Below are positions 9,830 to 23,343 of a stretch of 64,000 nt of DNA, in pieces. The notes beneath the pieces are model-generated. The model was not told the origin of the DNA and did not search any database. It saw only the letters and a program-made list of their open reading frames with translations. The DNA is from Psychrobacter aquaticus CMS 56 (GTDB taxonomy: Bacteria > Pseudomonadota > Gammaproteobacteria > Pseudomonadales > Moraxellaceae). Numbering within the stretch: position 1 is the stretch's first letter; each line of letters starts with the position of its first letter. The stretch is from the NCBI RefSeq assembly GCF_000471625.1, contig NZ_AUSW01000006.1, positions 62,001-126,000 on the forward strand, read 5' to 3'. A program made the translations under genes and the position numbers.

Positions 9830-11518
9830 TTATTTTTCATCAAAATCACTCTCACTTTTTTCTTGCGTCAATTCATCCGCCGCAAGAATTTGTGCCAATG
9901 GTTTGATAGGCCATGTCATTATAAACCGAGCACCACCAAGATCTTGGCTTTCATCGACTTTCATACCACCATTAAACCAAAAAGCAATACGCGATACAAT
10001 AGACAAGCCTAAGCCATAGCCGCCTGACGCTCGTGTACGGCTGTCATCTAAACGTGAAAACGGAATGAAAACTTTTTCGCGATCCGCTTCAGGAATACCT
10101 TGACCATCGTCTTCAACACACACAAAAGCATTGCCCTTTTTGACGCCAGCACTAATAATAATTGTCGTTTCTGCATAGCGTAGAGCATTACCTGCTAAAT
10201 TCTGAATCACACGGTGCAGATAACGTCGATCGGCAACAGCGGTGACCTTCGCATTTGGTAGCTTAGTCACTATTTTAATAGGTTTGCCTAAAGCGTTGGT
10301 CTCACGTTCAATTTGTTCAAGTAATTCTTTGAGGTTCACTGGCTTCAAGTCTAATTTTGGTGATCCTTCCTCAAGCTTGGCATAGGTCAACATCTCATCA
10401 ATCAAACCATTAAGCGATTCGATGTCTTCATCAATATAATCGCGCTGCATAAAACGTGAGTCTTCATCATCCGTATCCGCAAGCATATCTACGGCAAAGC
10501 GAATACGAGCAACGGGTGTACGTAATTCATGTGACACCGCTCTCGTCAGCTCTCGCTGGGATTCAATCAAACGCTTGATATGGGAAGTCATAGCGTTAAA
10601 AGTCGCTGATAAACGTGCAATCTCATCTTGCCCGATTACCTGAACTTGAATATCAAGATTGCCTTTACTGACTTCGTTAACACCCACTTGAATCAGTTGT
10701 AATTTGCGCTCAAGTGGAAAAATAAGGGCATACACACCCAAACTGATTAAGAACATGCTGATCAAAATCATACTAATGATTAGATTGAGTGGAAACCAAT
10801 TAAACAAGGGTACAGGACCGATCAAAATAGCCATGTCATTGATCTCAGATGGTACTATCACCCTAATGGCCGAGTTACTTTTGCTACTGCTGGTATCTTG
10901 TAATGAAATGACCACCTCATCACGGCGCAAGCGCGCCATCTGATCGGTGTCCAAATTCAATGCATTTACCGCCTTAAACTCTAGCGGAAAAGAGAACTTC
11001 TTTTCTAGCTGAGCCAAACGTGCACGTTTGTCGGACAGCGTCATCTGATAAGACAAATCATCCAATAAGAACACTGCGATTGCCCGTACTTGCTGCTCAG
11101 TCACCTCTGATATTCTTGCCGTCAAGACGTTTTGATTGTCTGGCAAACGATAATAGACATCAGCATATACAGGTTGATTAAAATAACGAACGACTGTATT
11201 GCCATTTTCGAAACGCCGTAGTTCACTGGCATTAAAATCTGTGTCTTTAATAGGCACAATACTAAATTTTGTTCCAAACAAGCTACTGGCATCGGACAAC
11301 CAATATTCACGCTGCTCTTCATTGTCTTGATGCGAGATACCTTCACTAACAAGATGAAAAGCCCCCGTTGCCATATTTTCACGATAAGACTGCACACGTT
11401 CTTTATTGATTGTTTCCATCAATAACTGGGCAAATAATGCCACACACAAACAGACTATGAGTAGTCCAGCATAAATACGAACAAAAATACTGTGTTTAAA
11501 AGAAGAAAATAATGACAT
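9830..11518 (-). CDS. bfmS: Sensor histidine kinase BfmS
   Basis: The membrane kinase partner of BfmR, which in Acinetobacter controls envelope, capsule and biofilm genes. From ATG 11518 it has 562 aa. TM1 is near residues 10-35 (SIFVRIYAGLLIVCLCVALF), followed by a periplasmic sensor of about 200 residues. TM2 (FPLNLIISMILISMFLISLG) leads into HAMP (QVGVNEVSKGNLDIQVQVIG). The H-box VSHELRTPVARIRFAVDM has the phospho-acceptor His at about residue 330. N, G1 (EDDGQGIPEAD), F and G2 (GGYGLGLSIV) boxes are complete. The frame extends to a TTG at 11533, but no start has a good ribosome binding site. It is separated from bfmR by about 300 bp containing a hairpin terminator. Confidence 0.9.
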   Translation of the reverse strand: MSLFSSFKHSIFVRIYAGLLIVCLCVALFAQLLMETINKERVQSYRENMATGAFHLVSEGISHQDNEEQREYWLSDASSLFGTKFSIVPIKDTDFNASELRRFENGNTVVRYFNQPVYADVYYRLPDNQNVLTARISEVTEQQVRAIAVFLLDDLSYQMTLSDKRARLAQLEKKFSFPLEFKAVNALNLDTDQMARLRRDEVVISLQDTSSSKSNSAIRVIVPSEINDMAILIGPVPLFNWFPLNLIISMILISMFLISLGVYALIFPLERKLQLIQVGVNEVSKGNLDIQVQVIGQDEIARLSATFNAMTSHIKRLIESQRELTRAVSHELRTPVARIRFAVDMLADTDDEDSRFMQRDYIDEDIESLNGLIDEMLTYAKLEEGSPKLDLKPVNLKELLEQIERETNALGKPIKIVTKLPNAKVTAVADRRYLHRVIQNLAGNALRYAETTIIISAGVKKGNAFVCVEDDGQGIPEADREKVFIPFSRLDDSRTRASGGYGLGLSIVSRIAFWFNGGMKVDESQDLGGARFIMTWPIKPLAQILAADELTQEKSESDFDEK

Positions 11519-11752
11519 ACGTGCCGTGACCAACTTAATAGATAAAAATTGCTGATATCGTTTTCAGCATATGAATACTGCATTATAAATGATATCGAGT
11601 ATTATTGAATAAAGACCAATTTTGGCTGCTATATTTTAACTTATAAGTGATAATCGCCTAAAGCCACATAGATTGTTCGTCAGCACCCACAATAATGGCT
11701 TAATTAAACCACATAACGTCGCATTTAAGTTTAAAAATTAGAATTTAGCCAC

Positions 11753-11781
11753 AAAAAAACCAGCATATAGGCTGGTTTTTT
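11753..11781. terminator. Terminator-like hairpin between bfmR and bfmS
   Basis: AAAAAACCAGC, a six-base loop, then GCTGGTTTTTT: an 11-bp perfect stem with A and T tracts, able to act on either strand. It sits about 45 bp after the bfmR stop and 235 bp before the bfmS start. Confidence 0.85.
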
Positions 11782-11826
11782 ATTGAACACTAAGAATCAG
11801 TAAGCAGCCATATTAGGAAAATTGAC

Positions 11827-12543
11827 TCAGTTGCCTTCTTTCACAAACAGATAACCCTTGCTACGAACGGTTTTGATACGTTTTGGATTTTCTGGATCAT
11901 CGCCAATTTTTGGACGAATACGCGAAATACGTACATCAATTGAGCGATCCTGACCGTCATACTCAATGCCACGTAAGCGCTCAAAAATATCTTCACGTGA
12001 TAAAATACGACCAGCATTAGAAGCAAGCAACCATAGCAGATCATATTCAGCACTAGTAAAATCGACCAACTCATCACCTAAATTAACTGAGCGACCACCA
12101 TTATCAATGACTAGTTCGCCAAACTCCAAGCGCTGTGGCACATCTTCTGACGGTGCATTTTCTGAGCGACGTAATAAAGCACGAATACGGGCTAATAATA
12201 CGCGTGGCTGAGCAGGTTTTGCAACATAATCATCAGCACCCATCTCAAGACCTAGGACTTGATCCATGTCTTCAGTACGAGCAGTCAACATCAAAATAGG
12301 ATTCTGGTAATGAGGGCGTACTTCACGGCATACCGTAAGTCCATCGCTACCAGGAAGCATGACATCAAGTACGACCAAATCTGGCTGCTCATTGACGATA
12401 CGTCGAATAGCACGGTTACCATCAGTTTCAATTGCTACTTCTAAACCATTTTTGACCAAGTAATCTTGGGTCAACATGGCCAGACGCTCATCGTCCTCAA
12501 CAATTAAGATTCGGGGGGTGTTGTCTTCTTCATTCGTTGTCAT
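11827..12543 (-). CDS. bfmR: Response regulator BfmR (OmpR/PhoB family)
   Basis: A 238-aa DNA-binding regulator. The receiver domain covers residues 10-125, with acidic pocket E16/D17/D18, phospho-acceptor D60 (DLVVLDVMLPGSDG) and the conserved Lys in GADDYVAKP. The winged-helix output domain spans about 140-236 (LDFTSAEYDLLWLLASN-type recognition region, then SREDIFERLRGIEYDGQDRS and IKTVRSKGYLFV). It closely matches my recollection of Acinetobacter BfmR across nearly its full length, which fixes the name. It is first in the bfmR-bfmS order, but a terminator separates the two. Confidence 0.93.
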   Translation of the reverse strand: MTTNEEDNTPRILIVEDDERLAMLTQDYLVKNGLEVAIETDGNRAIRRIVNEQPDLVVLDVMLPGSDGLTVCREVRPHYQNPILMLTARTEDMDQVLGLEMGADDYVAKPAQPRVLLARIRALLRRSENAPSEDVPQRLEFGELVIDNGGRSVNLGDELVDFTSAEYDLLWLLASNAGRILSREDIFERLRGIEYDGQDRSIDVRISRIRPKIGDDPENPKRIKTVRSKGYLFVKEGN

Positions 12544-13167
12544 TGTTATATCCTCTAATACATCTCATTTAAAATCAGTAAAAGTAAGAGCGGTAAAATT
12601 AATAGCACCCTAAAGCGGTACAATTGATGTTCGTATAGCTGTTACAAACTTGGTAGCACAGTATACTATTAAACACTCAGCTTCCTATACTATAGCTTAT
12701 AGTCGTTAACAAAACCTATAAACTACACCTATCAAAACTTTAGTTTACGTCCGAAAATTATATGCTTTAGTGCATAACAGTGAGTAAGACAATTTTCATC
12801 CTCTTTTCACTGTTTAAATTTGTACAAAAATATATCTATGGTTTTGACGTCGTAGCCGTACTTTTTATGCTCAATCAATACTTATATCATGTCCAACACT
12901 TTAAGTAGCAAGGAAAAAGTGCAAATGCTGTATTTCATATATTGATTATTTTCGACTCAGCTCATGATATTTTTTGATATTGAGATTACTGTCTATCCTA
13001 TCTAATATAACGATATATTAGCATTGTCGCCAGCAACATTTTAGGGATTTCTTAATATTAGTTTATTCCTTAATAATCAGTATTGATATTGCGAAAAAGC
13101 CATATAGGATGATTGATCTTGCTTCTCGTAGGCTATATAACAGAATGAATAATGGTGGAATAGACGT
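12544..13167. other. Intergenic region between bfmR and the atp operon end
   Basis: About 620 bp without a credible gene. The bfmR promoter must lie in its first part. The only plus-strand ORF reaching the right end (13109-13333) runs antisense into atpC and is a shadow. No repeats were noticed apart from the atp terminator at its right border. Confidence 0.6.
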
Positions 13168-13200
13168 AAAAAAACAGCCCATGATGGACTGTTTTTTATT
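13168..13200 (-). terminator. Terminator of the atp operon
   Basis: AAAAAACAG.CCA, TGA loop, TGG.CTGTTTTTT with one internal mismatch. It is located 32 bp downstream of the atpC stop on the minus strand. Confidence 0.85.
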
Positions 13201-13232
13201 ACAGGCAAAATTTAGCCTTTTCAACAATAAGA

Positions 13233-13649
13233 CTAAGCGCGGTTTTTGTACTTACGGATGGTCTGTAACTGTGCCACTGACTCTGCCAACGAGGCCAAAG
13301 CTGCATTCGTTTGTACCGTATCAGATTGATTAACCAGCATCTGCTCAGCTTTTTTGCGTGCTTCAACAATTTTACTTTCGTCCAAATTGTGCGCGCGCAT
13401 TGCCGTATCTGCCAACACTGTTACCATTTTTGGCTGTACTTCTAACACACCACCTGATACATAAATCACTTCTTCTTCACCGTTTGGTGTTTGCACTCGC
13501 ATTGCACCCGGTTTTAACAAAGTAATAAGCGGTGTGTGACCTGGCAATACACCAATCTCGCCTTCGGTACCAGTAGCTATTAACATGCTAATTTCGCCTG
13601 AATACAACTCTTCACGAGCACTTACGACGCGACATTGTAACGTTGCCAT
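13233..13649 (-). CDS. atpC: ATP synthase F1 subunit epsilon
   Basis: Central-stalk subunit that couples and inhibits F1. From ATG 13649 (AAGGAG ribosome binding site 6 bases upstream) it has 138 aa. The frame continues to 13676, but the extra nine residues precede the conserved N-terminus ATLQCRVVSAREELYSGE. The beta-sandwich signatures GEIGVLPGHTPLITLLKPG and YVSGGVLEVQPKMVTVLAD are followed by the C-terminal helical hairpin (residues 88-135). It is the last gene of the atp operon, about 106 bp after atpD. Confidence 0.95.
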   Translation of the reverse strand: MATLQCRVVSAREELYSGEISMLIATGTEGEIGVLPGHTPLITLLKPGAMRVQTPNGEEEVIYVSGGVLEVQPKMVTVLADTAMRAHNLDESKIVEARKKAEQMLVNQSDTVQTNAALASLAESVAQLQTIRKYKNRA

Positions 13650-13755
13650 ACTTAACTCCTTACGATCAAAACACAATCAAAACTGCGATGCGTTACTTAC
13701 TGGCAAATAGACTTGTCATAGCGCCTATCTGCCCTTTAGCAAATGCTAACACAAC

Positions 13756-15207
<1,452 letters not shown>

Positions 15208-15227
15208 CTATATATAGGTGTAGTCAA

Positions 15228-16109
15228 TTATGAAACAGCAGCAGCACCGCCAACGATTTCCGAGATTTCTCGGGTAATCGCCGCTTGACGCAGCTTGTTA
15301 TAAACCAACTGTAAATCGTTAATAAGGTCACCAGCATTATCTGTTGCTGCTTTCATCGCAACCATACGTGAAGATTGTTCAGAAGCAATGTTTTCCATTA
15401 CCGCTTGATAAACAATCGACTCAATATAACGGCCAAGCAATTCATCAATCAACGTCTTGATGTCAGGCTCGTAGATATAATCCCAGCTAAGTTCTGTCTG
15501 TATACCGCTGTCTTCATCATTTAGCGATCCCTCTGGTAAAGGCACTAACTGGTTGACTGTCGGCTTTTGAGTCATGGCATTGACGAATTTGTTATATACC
15601 ACATAGATACGATCCAAATTGCCGTTACTATAGTCCTCAAGCATGGCCTGAACAGGTGCGTTCAATTGCTCAAACGTGGGTTTATCACCATAATCAGTGA
15701 CTGCTGAGGTAACTTTGCCACCAAAGTTTTTGAAAAAACTCACACCTTTAGCACCAATGACTGCAAACTCAGTTTGTACAGACTGGTCTTGATATTGCTG
15801 GATACTTTTAGATAAAGCCTTGAATAGATTAATATTCAAACCACCCGCCAGACCGCGATCAGAGGTAATGACAATATAGCCTACCTTGTTGATTGGGCGC
15901 GATACCATATACGGATGTTTGTAGTCTGATGAGGCATGCACCAAATGTGAAATAACCCGGCGCATACTATCAGCATACGGGCGACCCACTTCCATGCGCT
16001 CTTGAGCACGGCGCATTTTACTTGCCGCTACCATCTGCATAGCGCGAGTAATTTTCTGGGTGCTTTTAATACTGGTGACTTTGGCACGTATCTCTTTTAA
16101 GCTTGCCAT
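15228..16109 (-). CDS. atpG: ATP synthase F1 subunit gamma
   Basis: Rotary shaft of F1, 293 aa. The N-terminal helix ([22 protein letters not shown], residues 4-25) and the C-terminal signature ([20 protein letters not shown], then [20 protein letters not shown]) are standard. The middle Rossmann-like part begins with [13 protein letters not shown]. The gene follows atpA after 208 bp containing an unusual inverted repeat. Confidence 0.97.
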   Translation of the reverse strand: MASLKEIRAKVTSIKSTQKITRAMQMVAASKMRRAQERMEVGRPYADSMRRVISHLVHASSDYKHPYMVSRPINKVGYIVITSDRGLAGGLNINLFKALSKSIQQYQDQSVQTEFAVIGAKGVSFFKNFGGKVTSAVTDYGDKPTFEQLNAPVQAMLEDYSNGNLDRIYVVYNKFVNAMTQKPTVNQLVPLPEGSLNDEDSGIQTELSWDYIYEPDIKTLIDELLGRYIESIVYQAVMENIASEQSSRMVAMKAATDNAGDLINDLQLVYNKLRQAAITREISEIVGGAAAVS

Positions 16110-16210
16110 AATGATTCCAATATAAGAGGGTTAAAAAGCATTGGCGCATGCAACAATCATTTAATATATAACATTATTCTTATAAAATAGTATTTTATAT
16201 TTTGTGCATG

Positions 16211-16270
16211 ACGCGATCTGATACCGTCAATGGTTAGGACAATGGCGCAAATATCTGATCAGATAACGCG
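16211..16270. repeat. Inverted repeats in the atpA-atpG spacer
   Basis: CGCG-ATCTGAT on the left can pair with ATCAGAT-AA-CGCG on the right, with a two-base bulge. A perfect 12-bp palindrome, ATCTGATCAGAT, lies at 16253-16264. No T-run follows on the minus strand, so this is not a typical terminator. It may be an mRNA processing or stability element; this is inference. Confidence 0.4.
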
Positions 16271-16317
16271 CCACTTTATAAATAACCGTTATAACCAAGT
16301 CGGCTTAACCCGTTAAA

Positions 16318-17862
16318 TTAATAACTGTGATTTTGTTTAAAGGTCTCTAAAGCTGACTTTAAACGACCTGCGATATCGTCATTGTAGTTCGCAGTGTCAT
16401 CAATCTCACGCATCAATTCACTTTGCTCATCATGCATGTAACGTAAGTAAGCTTCTTCGAAAGAGCCGATTTTTTCAACAGGAACGTCAGCTAAAAACCC
16501 TTCGTTTGAAGCATAGATAACAGCTGCTTGCTCAGAAACCGACATTGGCTGATACTGCTTTTGCTTCATCAGTTCAGTAACGCGTTCACCATGATCAAGC
16601 TGTTCACGCGTGGCGTCATCAAGATCTGAGGCAAACTGAGCAAATGCTGCCAACTCACGATACTGAGCCAAAGCTGTACGGATACCGCCAGATAGCTTTT
16701 TGATAATCTTAGTCTGAGCTGCCCCGCCCACACGAGATACCGAGATACCAGCGTTTACTGCTGGACGAATACCTGAGTTAAATAGGCTAGATTCTAAGAA
16801 AATCTGACCATCAGTGATTGAAATCACGTTGGTTGGTACGAATGCAGAAACGTCACCAGCTTGAGTTTCAATGATAGGTAGAGCCGTCAAAGAACCCGTT
16901 TTACCTTTTACTTCACCATTGGTGAATTTTTCTACATAATTGGCATTTACGCGTGATGCACGTTCAAGTAAACGTGAGTGTAAATAGAAGACATCACCAG
17001 GATATGCTTCACGACCTGGCGGACGACGTAACAATAGTGAAATCTGACGATAAGCAACAGCTTGTTTTGATAAATCATCAAATACAATCAGTGCATCTTC
17101 GCCGCGGTCACGGAAGTATTCGCCCATCGTACAACCTGAATACGGAGCAATATATTGTAATGCTGCTGGCTCTGATGCCGAAGCAACCACTACTGTGGTA
17201 TATGCTAGTGCACCAGTCTGTTCAAGCTTACGTACGACGTTAGCAATAGTCGAACGTTTCTGACCGATTGCAACATACACACATTTGATGCCAGATGATT
17301 TTTGCGCGATAATCGCATCGATAGCCATCGCGGTCTTACCCGTTTGACGGTCACCAATAATAAGCTCACGCTGACCACGACCAATTGGGATCATGGTATC
17401 AACAGCTTTATAGCCTGTCATTACTGGCTGATCTACTGATTGACGATCGATAACGCCCGGAGCGATTTTTTCGACTTTGTCAGTCATTTTGGCATCGATA
17501 GGACCTTTGCCATCAATAGGATTACCCAAGGCGTCAACAACACGACCTAGCAGCTCAGGACCTACTGGTACTTCAAGAATACGACCAGTACAATAGGCTT
17601 TTTGACCTTCTTGCAGCTTTAGGTAATCACCAAGTACTACCGCGCCGACAGAATCACGCTCTAAGTTAAGCGCCATTCCGTAGATTTCGCCTTCAAACTC
17701 AATCATTTCGCCGTACATGGCATCTTCAAGACCATGAATCTGCACGATACCGTCAGATACTTTGACAATCGTGCCTTCATTCTTTGCAGTTGCACCCGCA
17801 TCAAGGTCTTGAATACGCTGCTTAATCAGGTTACTGATTTCCGCTGGATTCAATTGTTGCAT
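16318..17862 (-). CDS. atpA: ATP synthase F1 subunit alpha
   Basis: Regulatory nucleotide-binding subunit of F1, 514 aa. The P-loop [15 protein letters not shown] is at about residues 170-184. Walker B ([19 protein letters not shown]) and the alpha/beta signature [17 protein letters not shown] are present. The C-terminal domain shows the usual [18 protein letters not shown] motif. It lies between atpH (92-bp gap) and atpG. Confidence 0.98.
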   Translation of the reverse strand: MQQLNPAEISNLIKQRIQDLDAGATAKNEGTIVKVSDGIVQIHGLEDAMYGEMIEFEGEIYGMALNLERDSVGAVVLGDYLKLQEGQKAYCTGRILEVPVGPELLGRVVDALGNPIDGKGPIDAKMTDKVEKIAPGVIDRQSVDQPVMTGYKAVDTMIPIGRGQRELIIGDRQTGKTAMAIDAIIAQKSSGIKCVYVAIGQKRSTIANVVRKLEQTGALAYTTVVVASASEPAALQYIAPYSGCTMGEYFRDRGEDALIVFDDLSKQAVAYRQISLLLRRPPGREAYPGDVFYLHSRLLERASRVNANYVEKFTNGEVKGKTGSLTALPIIETQAGDVSAFVPTNVISITDGQIFLESSLFNSGIRPAVNAGISVSRVGGAAQTKIIKKLSGGIRTALAQYRELAAFAQFASDLDDATREQLDHGERVTELMKQKQYQPMSVSEQAAVIYASNEGFLADVPVEKIGSFEEAYLRYMHDEQSELMREIDDTANYNDDIAGRLKSALETFKQNHSY

Positions 17863-17954
17863 TGCCTTGTTTCCTTTAATTTATGATAACCCGCCCACTG
17901 ACTTAAATGCTCTTACTACCACGCAGATATTAATAGCTGCGTTGATGAATGGCA

Positions 17955-18578
17955 TTAGGCAGTTAGCTGTGTTTTTAACTGTTGTAACTTGCCGCGTATC
18001 GAATCATCAATGATTTTGTCACCGACTTTAATCGTAGCGCCTGCCAATAAACTCGGATCGACTGACTCATGAATCACCACGCTAGCATTTAGCGAGGTAG
18101 CAAGACGCGTTTGAAGCATGTCTCGCTGGGCATCGGTCAATGGGTAGGCAGAGGTCACATATGCGTCAAGCTGCTTTAAGCTTATGGCCTTGTGACGGCG
18201 ATAATGCTCATAAACTTCAGGAAGCAGTGCCAGACGCTCTTGTTCTGATAACTGTTTAACGAAGTTACTAAGTGCTACTGATACTTTTGGATAGCTGGCG
18301 CTACTGTCAGGGCGAACCCCTCGAGTCTCACCTAATAACTGCTTAAAAGCAGAATCATTAGCGCTAGCTACTTGCGTATCATAAAGATCGACCAAAGCAG
18401 CTGACTTATGCTCAGCAGAAACAGCTGGATTGTCTAGCCAAGTACTGAACGACTTGTCATTGACAACGGTACTGGCAATAAATAAGAAGTTTTCCCACTC
18501 ATTTACTACCCCATTTTCGTTGGCATAGTCAAACGCGGCTTTAGCGTACGGTCGTGCTAAGGTTGATAAGTCAGCCAT
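17955..18578 (-). CDS. atpH: ATP synthase F1 subunit delta
   Basis: Peripheral-stalk subunit that joins F1 to the b dimer. At 207 aa it exceeds the roughly 177 aa of E. coli. The N-terminus [20 protein letters not shown] and C-terminus ([26 protein letters not shown]) are family hallmarks. The extra length is in the middle ([26 protein letters not shown], about residues 70-95). It is 13 bp downstream of atpF. Confidence 0.96.
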   Translation of the reverse strand: MADLSTLARPYAKAAFDYANENGVVNEWENFLFIASTVVNDKSFSTWLDNPAVSAEHKSAALVDLYDTQVASANDSAFKQLLGETRGVRPDSSASYPKVSVALSNFVKQLSEQERLALLPEVYEHYRRHKAISLKQLDAYVTSAYPLTDAQRDMLQTRLATSLNASVVIHESVDPSLLAGATIKVGDKIIDDSIRGKLQQLKTQLTA

Positions 18579-18591
18579 TATATCCTCACAA

Positions 18592-19062
18592 TTACAGCTT
18601 CGCCGCCAGTTGATCTAACATACTGGCATGTTTTTGCACATCGACTTTGTCTTGCAAAATCTTTTCGGCACCAAGTACAGCCAGTTCAGCAACTTGGGCA
18701 CGTAATGACTCACGCGCTTGATTGATCTCTTGGTCGATAGACGCTTGAGCTTGTTGACGAATGCGCTCGCTTTCCACTTGGGCTTGAACTTTTGCATCTT
18801 CGACAAGTTGGTTAGCACTCTTGTTCGCTTGCTCGATTAAAGCAGCAGCTTTAGTCTTTGCAAGATCAAGCTCCTGCTGGACATCTTGCTCCGCGGTTGC
18901 CAAATCTGCTTTTGCTTTTTCTGCGGCATTCAAGCCTTCAGCAATTTTACGCTGACGCTCATTAATGGCACCGATAAGTGGTGGCCACACGAATTTCATG
19001 CAAAAAATCACAAATATTGCAAAAGCAATGGCTTGACCGACGAGGGTAAAATTGATATTCAC
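18592..19062 (-). CDS. atpF: ATP synthase F0 subunit b
   Basis: Peripheral-stalk subunit, 156 aa. It has one N-terminal membrane helix (residues 5-27, [20 protein letters not shown]) ending in WPPL, then a long charged coiled coil to the C-terminus ([20 protein letters not shown] onward). Length and layout match the bacterial homodimeric b subunit. It lies 117 bp after atpE. Confidence 0.97.
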   Translation of the reverse strand: MNINFTLVGQAIAFAIFVIFCMKFVWPPLIGAINERQRKIAEGLNAAEKAKADLATAEQDVQQELDLAKTKAAALIEQANKSANQLVEDAKVQAQVESERIRQQAQASIDQEINQARESLRAQVAELAVLGAEKILQDKVDVQKHASMLDQLAAKL

Positions 19063-19179
19063 GTGATCACCTCTTTGTTAATGAAAAATCAGTTTCATTG
19101 ATCATGTTTGGCAGTCAAATCTTGACTATATTTGATAGCAAATCTCCACCTACCAAACATTTACAACTGAGCTTTCGGA

Positions 19180-19446
<267 letters not shown>

Positions 19447-19461
19447 CTATTGAATGTCTAA

Positions 19462-20886
<1,425 letters not shown>

Positions 20887-21285
20887 CTAGCGTATATGCC
20901 ACAACATCCAACTGTGACTAATTTGCATTACCATAAAACCGATAAACAGCGCAGGCGCAGATAGGGGTTGTACGGTAATAAAAATTAGTGCGAATCCAAA
21001 CACCGTCAATAGCCATTTGGCCATCTGACCGCGATAAAGCTGGCTAACAATATGTTGGCGCGCGCGATATCCGGTATACCAAAAAATAAAAAAAGCAAAT
21101 ACAGCTTGAGTGAGAAAACTGAGTAGCGCGCCAATGGCCGTGCTTTTTGCGACAGTAAGCTCACTATGCAACCATATCGTATCTATTGTCCAAGCAACAA
21201 TAATTAGGATAAACAATATCCATGCTTGACGTTTGATATAAATGCCAATTTTATCTTTTTGGGTGCGTTTGGCAGGCTTGGTCAT
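20887..21285 (-). CDS. atpI: ATP synthase subunit I
   Basis: A 132-aa membrane protein with four hydrophobic segments (about residues 20-38, 48-70, 88-105 and 108-128) after a basic N-terminus. It has the AtpI family layout and sits at the head of the atp locus, as in most Gammaproteobacteria. AtpI assists c-ring assembly and magnesium uptake in some species. Sequence is poorly conserved in this family, so context carries much of the call. An unusually long spacer separates it from atpB. Confidence 0.82.
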   Translation of the reverse strand: MTKPAKRTQKDKIGIYIKRQAWILFILIIVAWTIDTIWLHSELTVAKSTAIGALLSFLTQAVFAFFIFWYTGYRARQHIVSQLYRGQMAKWLLTVFGFALIFITVQPLSAPALFIGFMVMQISHSWMLWHIR

Positions 21286-21541
21286 TGGTATTCCTATAGC
21301 CTTGGACTACTGTATCATGCTTACGACACTTTTATCCATAAATGGTTTATTCTATAGGTATTGACTTTTAACCAAAATAAAACGCTCTTTATTATAGGGA
21401 GCATACCTGCCATATGCAAGCATAATATTAAACCTATCAACTATTTAATATAAAACATGCCTAAAACCAAGCAATGTATGGTTGCAAAACGCTTGTTTTT
21501 TAGCCATCGTAAGATTTGTTTAGCAAGCCTTGAAATTTATC

Positions 21542-22495
21542 TTATTTGCTATTAATACAGTTATTAATTTGCTGTGTCATACGTGTCCACCCTTCTACAA
21601 AGTCTTGACTGTCACTCATGTCTTCGACTTGCACGGTAGTGCGCACTGGCTGTAGTTTCGCCAATAGCCCTTTGGCTGGTTGACTTGAACTGATCAAACA
21701 CATCTGTTCGGCAGGGCGGTTTTCATTAAACCAGCGTAACTGACTGGCCTTTGGCGAAATATGATGATCGGGGCTTAAGCTACCAGCCAACTGTATTTTT
21801 GCAGCACTTTCAATATATTGATATGCATCATGGTACGCCCAGTAAGGACGATTCTTTTGTGACGCTTGCTGTATCTGTGCGACTGCTTTATCCATACGTT
21901 GCGCAAACTTTTGAGCGTTGGCTTGGTAGGTCTCTTTGTACTCTGGATTGGCATGGCTGTGAATGACGGCTAATGCACGCGTAATGGCTTTGGCGTTTTC
22001 AGGATCGAGCCAAATATGCGGATCGAGCGTGCCTGCAATCGGTTTACCTTTAACATCACGAAGCGGATGCCGATTAAAGGCCTTAAAGTCAAACAGAGCA
22101 ATAGCATTTGGTGCAGTCTTCAAACTACCAGTCAGACTGTTTTCTAGGGAGTCACCGAACCAAACCACAAATTTGCTGTCTTTAATAGTTTTCATATCGT
22201 TGGGACTAATGCTGCCATGATGCCCCACATCACCAGCTTGTAAGATTTGATTGGCGGAAGGAGTGCCGTCGGTTACAGCCTCACTGAGTAAGAACATCGG
22301 ATGGTTGCTCACGCTAACTGTTGCTGCCTGTACTTGTAAGGAGGCAAACAAGCCAAGTATCAATAACATGCCTGCCACTACATATCGTGATCGCTTTAAG
22401 CAGATAAGTACGTTGTCAAAAAACGAAAGGTGACAGGGTTTTTGAGTGTACGGCTGCTGATGCGCGGGCTTGTTAAGAGTATGGTGAGCAATCAT
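21542..22495 (-). CDS. znuA: Zinc ABC transporter substrate-binding protein ZnuA
   Basis: Periplasmic zinc-binding protein, 317 aa. A long basic N-terminus precedes a signal-type helix (residues 37-57, VVAGMLLILGLFASLQVQAA), so the true start may be further in. Metal ligands are visible: H in GDVGHHGSIS, H in LDPHIWLDPENA, H in YWAYHDAYQYI, and an acidic residue near the C-terminus. Unlike many ZnuA proteins it lacks a long His-rich loop. It is divergent from zur-znuCB across a Zur-box palindrome. Confidence 0.92.
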   Translation of the reverse strand: MIAHHTLNKPAHQQPYTQKPCHLSFFDNVLICLKRSRYVVAGMLLILGLFASLQVQAATVSVSNHPMFLLSEAVTDGTPSANQILQAGDVGHHGSISPNDMKTIKDSKFVVWFGDSLENSLTGSLKTAPNAIALFDFKAFNRHPLRDVKGKPIAGTLDPHIWLDPENAKAITRALAVIHSHANPEYKETYQANAQKFAQRMDKAVAQIQQASQKNRPYWAYHDAYQYIESAAKIQLAGSLSPDHHISPKASQLRWFNENRPAEQMCLISSSQPAKGLLAKLQPVRTTVQVEDMSDSQDFVEGWTRMTQQINNCINSK

Positions 22496-22606
22496 GCGAT
22501 GATAGTCCTATTAGACAGGTGTGCTGTTATAAGTTGGTGTAACGCGCTTGCGCTGACATTCTTAATGATTCATTAAGTGATCGTGAGGTTATTTCTCACC
22601 TTTAAT

Positions 22607-22623
22607 ATGTTATAGTATAACAT
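22607..22623. promoter_or_regulatory. Zur box
   Basis: ATGTTATAGTATAACAT is a perfect 17-bp palindrome centred on 22615. It contains the GTTATANTATAAC core of gammaproteobacterial Zur sites. It lies between divergent znuA and zur-znuCB and could repress both directions when zinc is sufficient. Confidence 0.88.
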
Positions 22624-22714
22624 TAATAAGTGCTATGTTATTTTATTACTTACCTTTTTTTGCGCTTCACTTATACTATCTGGCGTTATAATGTCAATTT
22701 TAGGAGCTTGCGTC

Positions 22715-23248
22715 ATGTCTACTAACCCATCTGTCTGTGAGCATCTGCATGATGTTCAGCATTTTTCACCGCAAGATGTGACCGATCGGGTCGAGGCAGC
22801 AAAGGAGCAGTGCCGTGTGCGCGGAGTGCGTTTTACGCCGTTGCGCCAGCAAATATATGCGCTAGTACTACAGGCGACCAAACCTGTGGGCGCTTATGAT
22901 TTGATCACTCAGTTACAACAAGCTCGTTTGTCAGACGCAAATGCAGGTGTACAAGAATCAGCAGAAAGCGCAAAAAATGTCGCGCCGCCGACGGTGTATC
23001 GAAGCTTAGAGTTTTTATTGGCAGAAGGTTTGATACATCAGCTGACGTCCATCAATGCCTATGTTCCTTGCTGTCATCCCCGCGCCCAGCATACAGCCGC
23101 ATTTCTAATTTGTGTACAGTGTCAGCGGGTGCAAGAATGTAGCAGTGTGCCGGTGCAAGAAATGATGAGCTTTGCAGAGCAAGATGTCGGTTTCATCGTT
23201 GAGCGTAGCGTCATTGAGCTTAGTGGTCGTTGCCAAGCTTGCCAGTAA
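22715..23248 (+). CDS. zur: Zinc uptake regulator Zur (Fur family)
   Basis: Zinc-responsive repressor, 177 aa from ATG 22715, which has AGGAG nine bases upstream. The frame opens at ATG 22691 without a ribosome binding site. The winged helix covers residues 20-100 (RFTPLRQQIYALVLQ, then PPTVYRSLEFLLAEGLIHQL). The dimerisation domain has the regulatory ligands (PCCHPRAQHTAAFLICVQC) and paired cysteines CVQC and CQAC of the structural zinc site. The gene lies next to its own box and is followed by znuC. Confidence 0.92.
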   Translation: MSTNPSVCEHLHDVQHFSPQDVTDRVEAAKEQCRVRGVRFTPLRQQIYALVLQATKPVGAYDLITQLQQARLSDANAGVQESAESAKNVAPPTVYRSLEFLLAEGLIHQLTSINAYVPCCHPRAQHTAAFLICVQCQRVQECSSVPVQEMMSFAEQDVGFIVERSVIELSGRCQACQ

Positions 23249-23343
23249 AATAGCGTCATTTTTTATGGGCATTTGATAATGAGATTTTTATCTTTGCCTT
23301 TATTACTACTTTTATCCTTTACTCACTTATCAGTTGTCCTATC

